Source: Albimonas donghaensis (lineage in GTDB: Bacteria > Pseudomonadota > Alphaproteobacteria > Rhodobacterales > Rhodobacteraceae). Taken from it: a stretch of DNA of 64,000 nt. Made by a program: the position numbers and the translations under genes. Shown here one piece after another: positions 8,238-16,090 of the stretch. The notes under the pieces were generated by a model. That model was given only the letters and a program-made list of their open reading frames with translations. It was not told where the DNA came from and made no database searches. The stretch is taken from assembly GCF_900106695.1 (NCBI RefSeq), contig NZ_FNMZ01000001.1, positions 124,001 through 188,000 on the forward strand. Direction: 5' to 3'. Positions within the stretch are counted from its first letter, which is position 1; the number at the start of each line of letters is the position of its first letter.

Positions 8238-9758
8238 ATGGCCAACCGCCCCGCTCCCCGTATCGCCATCGGTGGTTTCCTGCATGAGACCAACACCTTC
8301 GCCCCCTCCAAGGCGACGCTGGACGATTTCCGCTCCGGCGGCGGCGCGGGGCGGATGGTCGAGGGCGAGGACGTCATCGCCCGCACCGAAAGCATCAACG
8401 CCGGCATCGCCGGGGTGATCGAGCGCGGCCGGGCGGAGGGGTGGGAGATGATCCCCACCCTCTTCGCCGCCACCTCGCCCTCGGCCCATGTGACCGAGGA
8501 GGCGTTCGAGACCATCACCAACCGGATCATGGAGCTGGTGGCCGCCGCGATGCCGCTCGACGGCGTGTTCATGGACCTGCACGGCGCCATGGTCACGGAG
8601 CATTTCGACGATGGCGAGGGCGAGTTCCTGCGCCGCCTGCGCGAGGTCGTCGGCCCCGACGTGCCGGTGGCCGTGACGCTGGACCTGCACGCCAACGTCA
8701 CGCCCCTGATGATGGACCGCGCCGACCTGCTGGAGACCTACCGCACCTATCCGCATGTGGACATGACCGAGACCGGGCGCCGGGCCGCGGCCTCGCTGGT
8801 CAGGATGCTGGGCGGGGCGCGCTTCCCCAAGGCGTTCCTGCAGGCGCCCTATCTCTCGGCCATCGCCTGGCAATGCACCGACCTGGACCCGGCGAAACGC
8901 CTCTACGCCCTGCTGGACTCGCTGGTGGATGGCGAGGCGGTGGAGGCGGTGAGCTTCAACATGGGCTTCCCGGCGGCCGATTTCGCCGATTGCGGCATGT
9001 CGGTCGCCGCCTACGGGGCCGGGGCCGAGGCCGCCGCGAAGACCCTCATGGCGGCGGTCGAGGCCGCCGAGGCCGATTTCGCCGGCAAGGTCTGGAGCCC
9101 GGAGGACGGCGTGGCCGAGGCGATGCGGCTCGCCAGGGGCGCTTCGAAGCCGGTGATCATCTCCGACACCCAGGACAATCCGGGCGCGGGCGCGGATTCG
9201 GACACCACCGGGATGCTCAAGGCCCTGATCGCCGCCGGCGCGACGGCGTCCATCGGTAATCTCTACGATCCCGAAAGCGCCGCCGCGGCCCATGCGGCCG
9301 GCGAAGGCGCGACGGTGCGCCTGTCGCTCGGGGCCAAGTCGAACTGGCCCGGCGACACGCCGCTGGAGGCCGATTTCGTCGTCGAGAAGCTCTCGGACGG
9401 AACCTTCCCGGCCAAGGGGCCCTATTACCTCGGGCGGATGATGCAGATGGGCAAGTCGGCCCGGCTGCGCATCGGCGACGTCTCGGTGGTGGTGGTCTCG
9501 GCCAAGGCCCAGATGGCGGATCGCGAGATGTTCCGCCAGGTCGGCATCGACCCGGAGGATCAACCGCTGCTGGTGGTCAAGAGCTCGGTGCATTTCCGCG
9601 CCGATTTCGCGCCCATCGCGGAGACCATCCTGGTCTGCGCCGCGCCCGGCCCGATGGCGGTGGACCCGGCGACGCTGCCCTGGACCCGCCTGCGCGCCGG
9701 CGTGCGCCCCGGCCCGTTCGCGGCGCCCTTCGACCCGGCCTCCGTCGCGGCGGAGTGA
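8238..9758 (+). CDS. M81 family metallopeptidase (MlrC-like)
   Basis: A 506-residue protein of the MlrC family, named for the last enzyme of microcystin breakdown but widespread in bacteria lacking that pathway. Family motifs are present: GGFLHETNTFAP at the N-terminus (H16), FMDLHGAMV, TLDLHANVT and HVDMTETG, which supply the presumed zinc ligands. The C-terminal half has the usual SDTQDNPGAGADSDTTGM segment. It is coupled to the upstream M20 gene (3-base gap). With the divergent transporter and a second M20 enzyme, this suggests import and stepwise hydrolysis of an amide or small, perhaps cyclic, peptide. The stop codon sits in the first unit of a tandem repeat. Confidence 0.88.
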   Translation: MANRPAPRIAIGGFLHETNTFAPSKATLDDFRSGGGAGRMVEGEDVIARTESINAGIAGVIERGRAEGWEMIPTLFAATSPSAHVTEEAFETITNRIMELVAAAMPLDGVFMDLHGAMVTEHFDDGEGEFLRRLREVVGPDVPVAVTLDLHANVTPLMMDRADLLETYRTYPHVDMTETGRRAAASLVRMLGGARFPKAFLQAPYLSAIAWQCTDLDPAKRLYALLDSLVDGEAVEAVSFNMGFPAADFADCGMSVAAYGAGAEAAAKTLMAAVEAAEADFAGKVWSPEDGVAEAMRLARGASKPVIISDTQDNPGAGADSDTTGMLKALIAAGATASIGNLYDPESAAAAHAAGEGATVRLSLGAKSNWPGDTPLEADFVVEKLSDGTFPAKGPYYLGRMMQMGKSARLRIGDVSVVVVSAKAQMADREMFRQVGIDPEDQPLLVVKSSVHFRADFAPIAETILVCAAPGPMAVDPATLPWTRLRAGVRPGPFAAPFDPASVAAE

Positions 9759-9806
9759 CGGGGGCGGAGCGACGGGGCGGACTGACGGGGCGGACTGACG
9801 GGGCGG
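9751..9806 (+). repeat. Stop-codon-spanning 13-bp tandem repeat
   Basis: Four units of about 13 bp (9751-9764, 9765-9777, 9778-9790, 9791-9803) have the form CGGA(G/C)TGACGGGG with small changes. The first unit contains the TGA stop of the M81 gene. The rest of the gap to 10026 shows no further feature. Confidence 0.8.
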
Positions 9807-10026
9807 GGGGCGGCGATCGGCGAGCCTGACTTCCTGTCGGGGCGCCCATACGCCTGCTGAGGGCCGAAACGGGGGCGCTGCGCTGGCCAGCCTCCCGTTT
9901 CGTCACTAGCCTTCCGCTCAATCCGCGCCGCCCTCCGGGGCCGAGACGCGGAACGAAGGGGAGGAGACCGCCCATGCCGCGCAGCGCCGTGAACGCGCCC
10001 GTCGCTTCGGTGAGGGAGCAAGCGCG

Positions 10027-11751
10027 ATGAGCGACGCCGGGGCCCGCTCCGACATCGCCGCATGGCTGACGCGACTCGACGCCGCCGGGCATGACCCGGC
10101 GGCGCTTTCTCGTCTGTTCGCGCAGGACGCGCACTGGCGCGACCTCGCCTGCCTGCGCCCGCGCTTCGCCACCGTATCCGGGCGCGAGGCCGTGGTCGCC
10201 GCGCTGGCGCCGGCGCTGGCCGCCGGCGAGGCGCGGAACTTTCGCCTCGCCCCCGACCGCCACGGCCCGGCCCGGGCCGAGCGCGCGGGCGTGGAGGTGG
10301 TCGAGGCGGTGCTGGATTTCGACTGCGCCGACGGGGCGGGGGAAGCGGTGCTGCGCCTGGTCCCCGGCCCGGACGGCCCGGTCGCGTGGATCCTGCTGAG
10401 CTCGCTGCTGACATGGACCGGGGCGCGGGCCCCGATCTCGGCCGCGCCCTCGGGCGGGCGCCGGGATTTCGCGGCGCCCAACTGGGCGGACCGGCGCGCG
10501 CGGGCCGAGGCCTATGCCGACCGCGATCCCGAGGTGCTGATCGTCGGCGGCGGCCATGCCGGCATCGTCGCCGCGGCCTGCCTGAACCGGCAGGGCGTCG
10601 ACACGCTGGTCGTCGACCGCATGGCGCGGGTCGGGGACAACTGGCGGCTGCGCTATCACGCGCTCGCCCTGCACAACCAGAAGAACAGCAACACCATGCC
10701 GTTCCTGGATTTTCCGTCGACCTTTCCCCCCTACATCCCCAAGGATCTGATCGCCGACTGGCTCGAGACCTATGTCCGGATGCTGGAGGTGAACTTCTGG
10801 TGCGCGACCGAGTTCACCGGCGCCGTCCGCGACGAGGCCGCGGGGGTCTGGGAGGCGACCGTGACCCGCGCGGGCGAGCCGCCGCGGGTGATGCGGCCCC
10901 GGCATATCGTCATGGCGACCTCGGTGTCCGGCACGCCTGTGGTTCCCAAGATCCCCGGATTGGAGGGCTTCGGCGGCGAGGTGGTCCATTCGTCCGGCTT
11001 CGCCTCGGCCGAGCCCTGGCGGGGCAGGGGCGTGATCGTGGTGGGGACGGGGACGTCCGGGCACGACATCTCGCAGGACCTGCACGCCAAGGGGGCGCGG
11101 GTGACGATGGTGCAGCGCTCGCCCGCGCTGGTCACGCAGGTCGAGCCCTCGGCCCAGCTGTTCGACGGGATCTTCTTCGGGCCGGGGCCGGCCCTGGCGG
11201 ATCGCGACCTGCTGAGCCTCGCCCTGCCGCTGGGGCCGATGAAGCAGGCGCACAAGCGGATCGCCGCGCAGTCGGTGGAGATCGACCGGCCGCTGCTCGA
11301 CGGGCTGGAGGCGGCGGGGTTCAAGCTGGATTTCGGCGAGGACGGCACCGGCTGGCCGTTGAAATACAGGACGCGGGGCGGGGGCTACTATTTCAACATC
11401 GGCTGCGCGGACCTGATCGCGTCGCGGGAGATCGGGCTGGTGCAGGCCGCCGACATCGCGGGCTGGGAGGCGGGCGGCGCCCGGCTGGCGGACGGGCGGC
11501 GGATCGAGGCCGAGCTGGTGGTGCTCGCCACCGGCTACAGGGGGCTGGAGAGCCTGTTGCCGGACCTGTTCGGGGAGGCGGTGGCGGCGCGGGTCGGCCA
11601 GGTCTGGGGGTTCGACGCGGACCAGGAGCTGGCCAACATGTGGACCCGCACGCCGCAGCCGGGCCTGTGGTTCAGCGGCGGGGCGTTCAGCCAGGTGCGG
11701 ATGTTCTCGCGCCATCTCGCCCGCCAGATCGCGCAGGCGCTACCGGGTTGA
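10027..11751 (+). CDS. Flavin-containing monooxygenase with N-terminal NTF2-like domain
   Basis: A 574-residue two-part protein. Residues 1 to about 140 look like a SnoaL/NTF2-type domain. From about residue 170 it is an FAD/NAD(P)-dependent oxidoreductase: FAD-binding VLIVGGGHAGI near 172, NAD(P)-binding VIVVGTGTSGHD near 335, and the ATGYRGLE motif common to flavin monooxygenases. It is predicted to oxygenate a small organic substrate using NADPH and O2; the substrate is unknown. RBS-like GTGAGGGAGC precedes the ATG. It stands alone between a tandem repeat and a large palindromic element and converges on phnM. It is distinct from the BVMO-like enzyme at 58-60 kb. Confidence 0.85.
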   Translation: MSDAGARSDIAAWLTRLDAAGHDPAALSRLFAQDAHWRDLACLRPRFATVSGREAVVAALAPALAAGEARNFRLAPDRHGPARAERAGVEVVEAVLDFDCADGAGEAVLRLVPGPDGPVAWILLSSLLTWTGARAPISAAPSGGRRDFAAPNWADRRARAEAYADRDPEVLIVGGGHAGIVAAACLNRQGVDTLVVDRMARVGDNWRLRYHALALHNQKNSNTMPFLDFPSTFPPYIPKDLIADWLETYVRMLEVNFWCATEFTGAVRDEAAGVWEATVTRAGEPPRVMRPRHIVMATSVSGTPVVPKIPGLEGFGGEVVHSSGFASAEPWRGRGVIVVGTGTSGHDISQDLHAKGARVTMVQRSPALVTQVEPSAQLFDGIFFGPGPALADRDLLSLALPLGPMKQAHKRIAAQSVEIDRPLLDGLEAAGFKLDFGEDGTGWPLKYRTRGGGYYFNIGCADLIASREIGLVQAADIAGWEAGGARLADGRRIEAELVVLATGYRGLESLLPDLFGEAVAARVGQVWGFDADQELANMWTRTPQPGLWFSGGAFSQVRMFSRHLARQIAQALPG

Positions 11752-11784
11752 GGCCGACGGAGGGGACGGGAGGCGGCGCCGCCC

Positions 11785-11931
11785 GCGCCCCGGCCTCCGC
11801 GCGCCGCGGGCGACCGGGCGCCGGTCCCGCGACCGTGACGCGGCGCCTGGCGGAGCGGTTCCGCCGGGGGCGCCGCGTCGAGGTCACGCCGCCGGCCCGG
11901 GCCCGCCCGCGGCGCGCGGAGGCCGGGGCGC
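11785..11931. repeat. Palindromic intergenic element, copy A (complete dimer)
   Basis: A 28-bp perfect inverted repeat (11785-11812 and 11904-11931) encloses a second nested pair: GACGCGGCGCC near 11837 and GGCGCCGCGTCGAG at 11869-11882. The whole could fold into one hairpin of nearly 150 bases. It lies between convergent genes. It is the best-preserved member of a family with core GGCGCCGCGTCGAG, a 21-23-base spacer and arm CGCCCGCGGCGCGCGG. Confidence 0.8.
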
Positions 11932-11965
11932 TTGGGGACCCGTCTCCTCTTCCGGGGGCGGGGCG

Positions 11966-13231
11966 TCAGAGAACCCGCCGCCCCTCCCTCCAGGCCTCGG
12001 CCACATGGGCGACGCCGCCCACGCGACGCACGCGGATCAGGTCGGCCCGCAATCCGGGCGCGATGGCGCCCCGGTCGGTCAGTCCGGCGGCCCGGGCGGG
12101 CGCCGCGCTGACCATCGCCACCGCCTCGGGCAGCCCCTGGGACAGGCCCGGATCGGCGGCCATGGCGAAGGCCGCGTCGACCAGGCTGCGCGGCACGTAG
12201 TCGGAGGCGAGGATGTCGAGCAGCCCCTCCGCCGCCAGGTCCCGGGCGGCGACGTTGCCGGTCATCGATCCGCCCCGCACCAGGTTCGGCCCGCCCGCGA
12301 TCACCGCCATGCCGCCGGCTGTCGCGGCCCGCGCCGCCTCCAGCGTCGTGGGGAATTCGGAAATCGTCGCGCCCTCGGCCCGGGCCAGCGCCACATGCGC
12401 CGCGCTGGCGTCGTCATGGCTCATCACCGCCAGTCCCCGCTCCAGCGCCGCGGCCGCGCAATGGGCGCGGATCGAGGGGCCGAGCCGGGCCGAGCGCTCC
12501 AGCAGCGCGTCGCGCCGGGCGATCATCTCCACCAGGCTCACGTCGATGTTCTCGGCCATGCGCCGGGTCCAGCGGTCCATGTCCGGGCTCTGCCGGTCCC
12601 CGGGCGCGTGGTCCATCAGCGAAACGAGTCCGACCCCGCCGGCCAGTTCCGCGGCCATTCCGGGGCGGCTGAGCGCGCGCTCCATGAGGATCGGGGTGTC
12701 GGGATCGGAGATCTCGCAGCGCAGGTGCAGCCGGTGCTCGGCGCGGAACAGGCCGAGCTGGGCGGCGCGGGCCAGCGCGTCGAGCGCGGGGAACAGCAGG
12801 TCGCGCCGCTCCGGCTGGCGGATGGCGGCGCCGACGGAGAGCGAGTCGAACACCGTGGTCACCCCCGCCGCGATCACCTGCGCGTCATAGGCGAGCGCGG
12901 CGCTGAGCGGGTCCCAGGGCGCGGTGACCCGCGGGTGCAGGTGCTTTTCGATATGATCGGTGTGCAGGTCGACGAGGCCGGGGAGGATGTAGTCGCCCTC
13001 AAGCTCGGGGCCGGGCGTCGAGGCGGGCGCCTCGGCGTCGCCCTCGGGCGTGATGGCTGCGATGCGGCCGCCCTCCAGGCGCAGGCGGCCGCGGACCACC
13101 CGGTCGGGCAGGACCAGAAGGGCGGGGCCGAGCGTGGCGTCCGGCGCGTCGGCGGGAGCGTCGGCCGGAGCGTTGGTCGGGGCGTCGGTCAGGTCGGTGG
13201 GCGCGGGCGCGCGGTCGGGGGGGCCATCCAT
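11966..13231 (-). CDS. phnM: Alpha-D-ribose 1-methylphosphonate 5-triphosphate diphosphatase
   Basis: A 421-residue amidohydrolase-superfamily protein matching PhnM, which removes pyrophosphate from the ribosylated phosphonate before C-P lyase acts. The metal motif PGLVDLHTDHIEKHLHPR is near residues 83-100, and the C-terminal half has ISEFPTTLEAARAA and GGPNLVRGGS as in PhnM. The first 35 residues are a low-complexity Asp-Ala-Pro repeat encoded by a 12-bp tandem repeat. I see no start codon after that stretch and before the conserved region, so it appears to be translated. No other phn gene is in the window, so the rest of the C-P lyase pathway must be elsewhere, or this is an isolated copy. 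Confidence 0.88.
   Translation of the reverse strand: MDGPPDRAPAPTDLTDAPTNAPADAPADAPDATLGPALLVLPDRVVRGRLRLEGGRIAAITPEGDAEAPASTPGPELEGDYILPGLVDLHTDHIEKHLHPRVTAPWDPLSAALAYDAQVIAAGVTTVFDSLSVGAAIRQPERRDLLFPALDALARAAQLGLFRAEHRLHLRCEISDPDTPILMERALSRPGMAAELAGGVGLVSLMDHAPGDRQSPDMDRWTRRMAENIDVSLVEMIARRDALLERSARLGPSIRAHCAAAALERGLAVMSHDDASAAHVALARAEGATISEFPTTLEAARAATAGGMAVIAGGPNLVRGGSMTGNVAARDLAAEGLLDILASDYVPRSLVDAAFAMAADPGLSQGLPEAVAMVSAAPARAAGLTDRGAIAPGLRADLIRVRRVGGVAHVAEAWREGRRVL
13146..13193 (-). repeat. 12-bp tandem repeat encoding the PhnM N-terminal tail
   Basis: Four 12-bp units of the type GCGTCGGCCGGA (13146-13157, 13158-13169, 13170-13181, 13182-13193) lie in frame within phnM and encode an Asp-Ala-Pro-Ala/Thr-type repeat. 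The unit is a multiple of three, so copy-number change would keep the frame. Confidence 0.8.
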
Positions 13232-13347
13232 CGGCGTCTCCTTGATCGGGCCGGCGACCCTGCACGGGGATCGCGACGGGTTGATGACAGCCGGCCCCGG
13301 GGCGCTGCCGGACCCATGGCGAGACGTCGACGCCCGCGCTCCCGGTT

Positions 13348-13470
13348 CCGCGCGCCGCGGGCGCCAGGGCGGCGGCGGGCGCGACCTGCGCGCGGCGCCC
13401 CCGCCTTGACCGCGCCGCCGGGCGCCGCGTCGAGGTCGCGCGGGTCGTCGCCGTTCCGCCCACGGCGCAG
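13348..13470. repeat. Palindromic intergenic element, copy B (dimer)
   Basis: The 358-base gap between phnM and kdsA holds a head-to-head dimer of the family. It has a reverse arm at 13348-13363, a reverse core at 13386-13399, a forward core GGCGCCGCGTCGAG at 13421-13434, and a diverged forward arm from 13457 (CGCCCACGGCGCAG). The spacers are 22 bases. The rest of the gap is GC-rich with no gene seen. Confidence 0.7.
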
Positions 13471-13589
13471 GGCGGCCGGGGCGCCCGGCGTCGCGGTCGA
13501 AGCGCCGTCCGCGTCCCGCCCCCGCCGTTCGCCCCTGCCGTTCGCTTCCGTCGCCCGCGCCCGCCGCTCGACCCCGCCGTCCGGGCCCG

Positions 13590-14450
13590 TCAGTCCAGCG
13601 AGATCGGGTTGGCCTTGGCCAGACGGTCGAACTCCATCAAGGTCTCGATCAGCGCCGGCATCCGCTCGATCGGGATCATGTTGGGGCCGTCGGAGGGGGC
13701 GTTGTCGGGGTCCTCGTGGGTCTCGATGAACACGCCGGCGATCCCCAGGCTCACCGCCGCGCGCGCCAGCACCGGCGCGAATTCCCGCTGCCCGCCCGAG
13801 GCGCCGCCCAGCCCGCCCGGCTGCTGCACCGCGTGGGTCGCGTCCATGATCACCGGATAGCCGGTGGCCGCCATGGTCGGCAGGCCGCGCATGTCGGTGA
13901 CCAGCGCGTTGTAGCCGAAGGAGGCCCCGCGCTCGGTCAGCAGGATGTTCTCGTTGCCGGTCGAGGCCACCTTGGCCGCGACATTGGCCATGTCCCAGGG
14001 CGCGAGGAACTGGCCCTTCTTCACATTCACCACCTTGCCGGTCCGGCCCGCGGCCAGCAGCAGGTCGGTCTGCCGACACAGGAAGGCGGGGATCTGGAGG
14101 ATGTCCGCGACCTCGGCCGCGGCGGCGCACTGGTCCTCGGTATGCACGTCGGTCAGCACCGGCAGGCCGGTCCGCTTGCGGATCTCGCCCAGCATCTCCA
14201 GCCCCTTCTCGGTTCCCGGGCCGCGGCGGCCGGAGACGGAGGTGCGGTTGGCCTTGTCGTAGCTGGCCTTGAACACGTAGCCGGCGCCGACCGCGGCGCA
14301 GGCCTCGGCCATGCGGCCGGCGATCATCAGGGCATGGTCCAGCGACTCGAGCTGGCAGGGCCCGGCGATGACGGTCAGGGGGGCTGCGTTCGAGATCGCG
14401 AACTCGCCGACTGGGACGGAGCGGGGCCTGGAGGCGCGGGACTGGGTCAT
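13590..14450 (-). CDS. kdsA: 3-deoxy-8-phosphooctulonate synthase
   Basis: A 286-residue enzyme that joins arabinose 5-phosphate and phosphoenolpyruvate to make KDO 8-phosphate for lipid A core assembly. Motifs include IAGPCQLES (C32), FKASYDKANRTS and SVSGRRGPG. The Cys at position 32 corresponds to the metal-binding Cys of class II (metal-dependent) KDO8P synthases; the E. coli-type enzyme has Asn there. It is flanked by palindromic elements on both sides and has no operon partner, although kdsA in many proteobacteria sits with pyrG or eno. The start is placed by the family N-terminus. Confidence 0.93.
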   Translation of the reverse strand: MTQSRASRPRSVPVGEFAISNAAPLTVIAGPCQLESLDHALMIAGRMAEACAAVGAGYVFKASYDKANRTSVSGRRGPGTEKGLEMLGEIRKRTGLPVLTDVHTEDQCAAAAEVADILQIPAFLCRQTDLLLAAGRTGKVVNVKKGQFLAPWDMANVAAKVASTGNENILLTERGASFGYNALVTDMRGLPTMAATGYPVIMDATHAVQQPGGLGGASGGQREFAPVLARAAVSLGIAGVFIETHEDPDNAPSDGPNMIPIERMPALIETLMEFDRLAKANPISLD

Positions 14451-14534
14451 GATCAGGTTCCTAGCAGAGCCTTGGGCGGTCGAGAAGCCGGTCCGCGGGC
14501 CTTCGGGCGCGCGCTTGGCCGCAGTTGCGAGCGG

Positions 14535-14628
14535 GGCCGCGCGCGGGCTTTCAGGCGGCGCTTGAGGCGCCGAGGGGGCGGGCGCCGCGTCGAGCGTGCG
14601 CGGGCGTCGACGGTTCGCCCGCGGCGCG
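14535..14628. repeat. Palindromic intergenic element, copy C
   Basis: In the kdsA/epimerase gap, the forward core GGCGCCGCGTCGAG is at 14581-14594 and the forward arm CGCCCGCGGCGCG at 14616-14628, with a 21-base spacer. A diverged reverse half is recognisable from about 14535 (CCGCGCGCGGGC). Confidence 0.65.
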
Positions 14629-14739
14629 TTTCAGCGATGGCGCGGGCGTCGACGCGTCCCGGCGGATCCGCTGCGGGGGCCCGGGCCCGGGCAGGGATGG
14701 GCCTCGGGCCGGGCGGGGATGAGATCCGGCGTGGCGGTC

Positions 14740-15819
14740 TCAGCGCCCGTTCCAGCCGCGGAACCAGTCGACGAACGTCGCCAGACCCTCGCGCAGCGGC
14801 GTGTCGGGGCGGAAGCCCACGGCGGCCTCCAGCGCGTCGACATCGGCCGAGGTCTCCTGCACGTCGCCCGGCTGCATGGGCAGGAACTCCTTCACCGCCT
14901 CGCGGCCCAGCAGCTCCTCCAGCGTGGCGATCATGTCCATCAGCCTTTCCGAACGCCGGTTGCCGATGTTGAACACCCGGTGCGGCGCCCAGGAGGTGGC
15001 GGGGTTCGGGCGCGCCGGGTCGAAATCCGGGTCCGGCGCGGCGGGGCGGGGGATCAGCCGGGCCACGCCCTCCACGATGTCGTCCACATGGGTGAAGTCG
15101 CGGCGCATGTCGCCGTGGTTGTAGACCTGGATCGGGCGGCCGGCGAGGATCGCCTCGGCGAATTTCCAGTAGGCCATGTCCGGGCGCCCGCGCGGCCCGT
15201 AGACGGTGAAGAAGCGCAGCCCCGTGCAGGGCAGGGCGTAGAGATCCGCATAGGCGTGGGCCATCAGCTCGTTGGCCTTCTTGGTGGCCGCGTAGAGGCT
15301 GACGGGATGGTCGACGCCGTCGCCCTCGGCGAAGGGCACCTTGCGGTTGCCGCCATAGACCGAGGAGGACGAGGCGTAGACCAGATGCGCCGTGGCGCGG
15401 GCGCGGCAGGCCTCCAGCACGTTGAGAAAGCCGGTCAGGTTGGCCTCGCCATAGGCATGCGGGTTGTCGATGGAATAGCGCACCCCGGCCTGGGCCGCGA
15501 GGTTGACCACATAGGCGGGACGAGCGGGGTCGGGAAAGGCCGCGTCGAAGGCGGCGCCCAGGGCCTCGCGGTCGGCGAGATCGCCCAGGCGGAAGGCGAA
15601 GCCGGGGCGGCCCTCCAGCCGGTCGAGCCGGTGACGCTTCAGCGCCGGGTCGTAATAGGGGGTGAGGTTGTCGAAGCCGGTGACCTCGCAGCCGCGATCC
15701 AGCAGGGCCTCGCACAGCGCCGCGCCGATGAAGCCGGCGGCGCCGGTGACGAGGACGGGGCCGTCGATCGGGTCGGCGGGCAGGTCGGCGGGGGCGCGGG
15801 ACGTGGTGGTGTCGGCCAT
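14740..15819 (-). CDS. NAD-dependent epimerase, UDP-glucuronate 4-epimerase-like
   Basis: A 359-residue extended short-chain dehydrogenase. It has the N-terminal NAD motif TGAAGFIGAA, the family signature FDNLTPYYDPALK, NLAAQAGVRYSI, SSSSVYGGN, the catalytic YAATK and RFFTVYGPRGRPDMA. This set matches bacterial UDP-glucuronate 4-epimerases, which supply UDP-galacturonate for polysaccharide or LPS, in keeping with kdsA next door. I chose the ATG at 15819 (MADTTTSR), preceded by GAGGAT. The open frame runs upstream through a hexamer repeat that would encode a run of Arg-Asp pairs, which is implausible as a protein start. Confidence 0.87.
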   Translation of the reverse strand: MADTTTSRAPADLPADPIDGPVLVTGAAGFIGAALCEALLDRGCEVTGFDNLTPYYDPALKRHRLDRLEGRPGFAFRLGDLADREALGAAFDAAFPDPARPAYVVNLAAQAGVRYSIDNPHAYGEANLTGFLNVLEACRARATAHLVYASSSSVYGGNRKVPFAEGDGVDHPVSLYAATKKANELMAHAYADLYALPCTGLRFFTVYGPRGRPDMAYWKFAEAILAGRPIQVYNHGDMRRDFTHVDDIVEGVARLIPRPAAPDPDFDPARPNPATSWAPHRVFNIGNRRSERLMDMIATLEELLGREAVKEFLPMQPGDVQETSADVDALEAAVGFRPDTPLREGLATFVDWFRGWNGR

Positions 15820-15861
15820 GGGTCGATCCTCATTGTCAGCGCCGGAGCCGCCGCGCCGGCT

Positions 15862-15900
15862 CCGGTCCCGGTCCCGGTCCCGGTCCCGGTCCCGGTCCCG
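15862..15900. repeat. CCGGTC hexanucleotide microsatellite
   Basis: Six perfect copies of CCGGTC (15862-15897) plus CCG lie 43 bases upstream of the epimerase start, probably in its promoter or leader. Length change here could alter expression. Confidence 0.9.
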
Positions 15901-15972
15901 CAATCCCGAGCCGCCGATCGCCGCCCGCTCCGGACCCCCGCGGCCCGGGACATCGACGCATTCGCCGCATCG

Positions 15973-16024
15973 CCGCGCGCCGCGGGCGGGCCGGCCCGTC
16001 CTGGCGCCGCCTCGACGCGGCGCC
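15973..16024 (-). repeat. Palindromic intergenic element, copy D
   Basis: In the epimerase/nhaA gap, the arm CCGCGCGCCGCGGGCG is at 15973-15988 and the core CTCGACGCGGCGCC at 16011-16024, with a 22-base spacer and reverse orientation. A diverged partner half (about 16025-16065, with GCGCGCGCC) follows. Confidence 0.65.
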
Positions 16025-16090
16025 CCCGCCCCCCCGGGTTCCGGCGCGCGCCGGGGGCGGGGGCAGGGGCGAGGGCGTGCGGCCTGCGCC

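Noticed and set aside
6933-9593. An 886-codon open frame antisense to the M20/M81 genes
   Set aside because: It mirrors the codon-position bias of the real genes on the plus strand and contains no motif.
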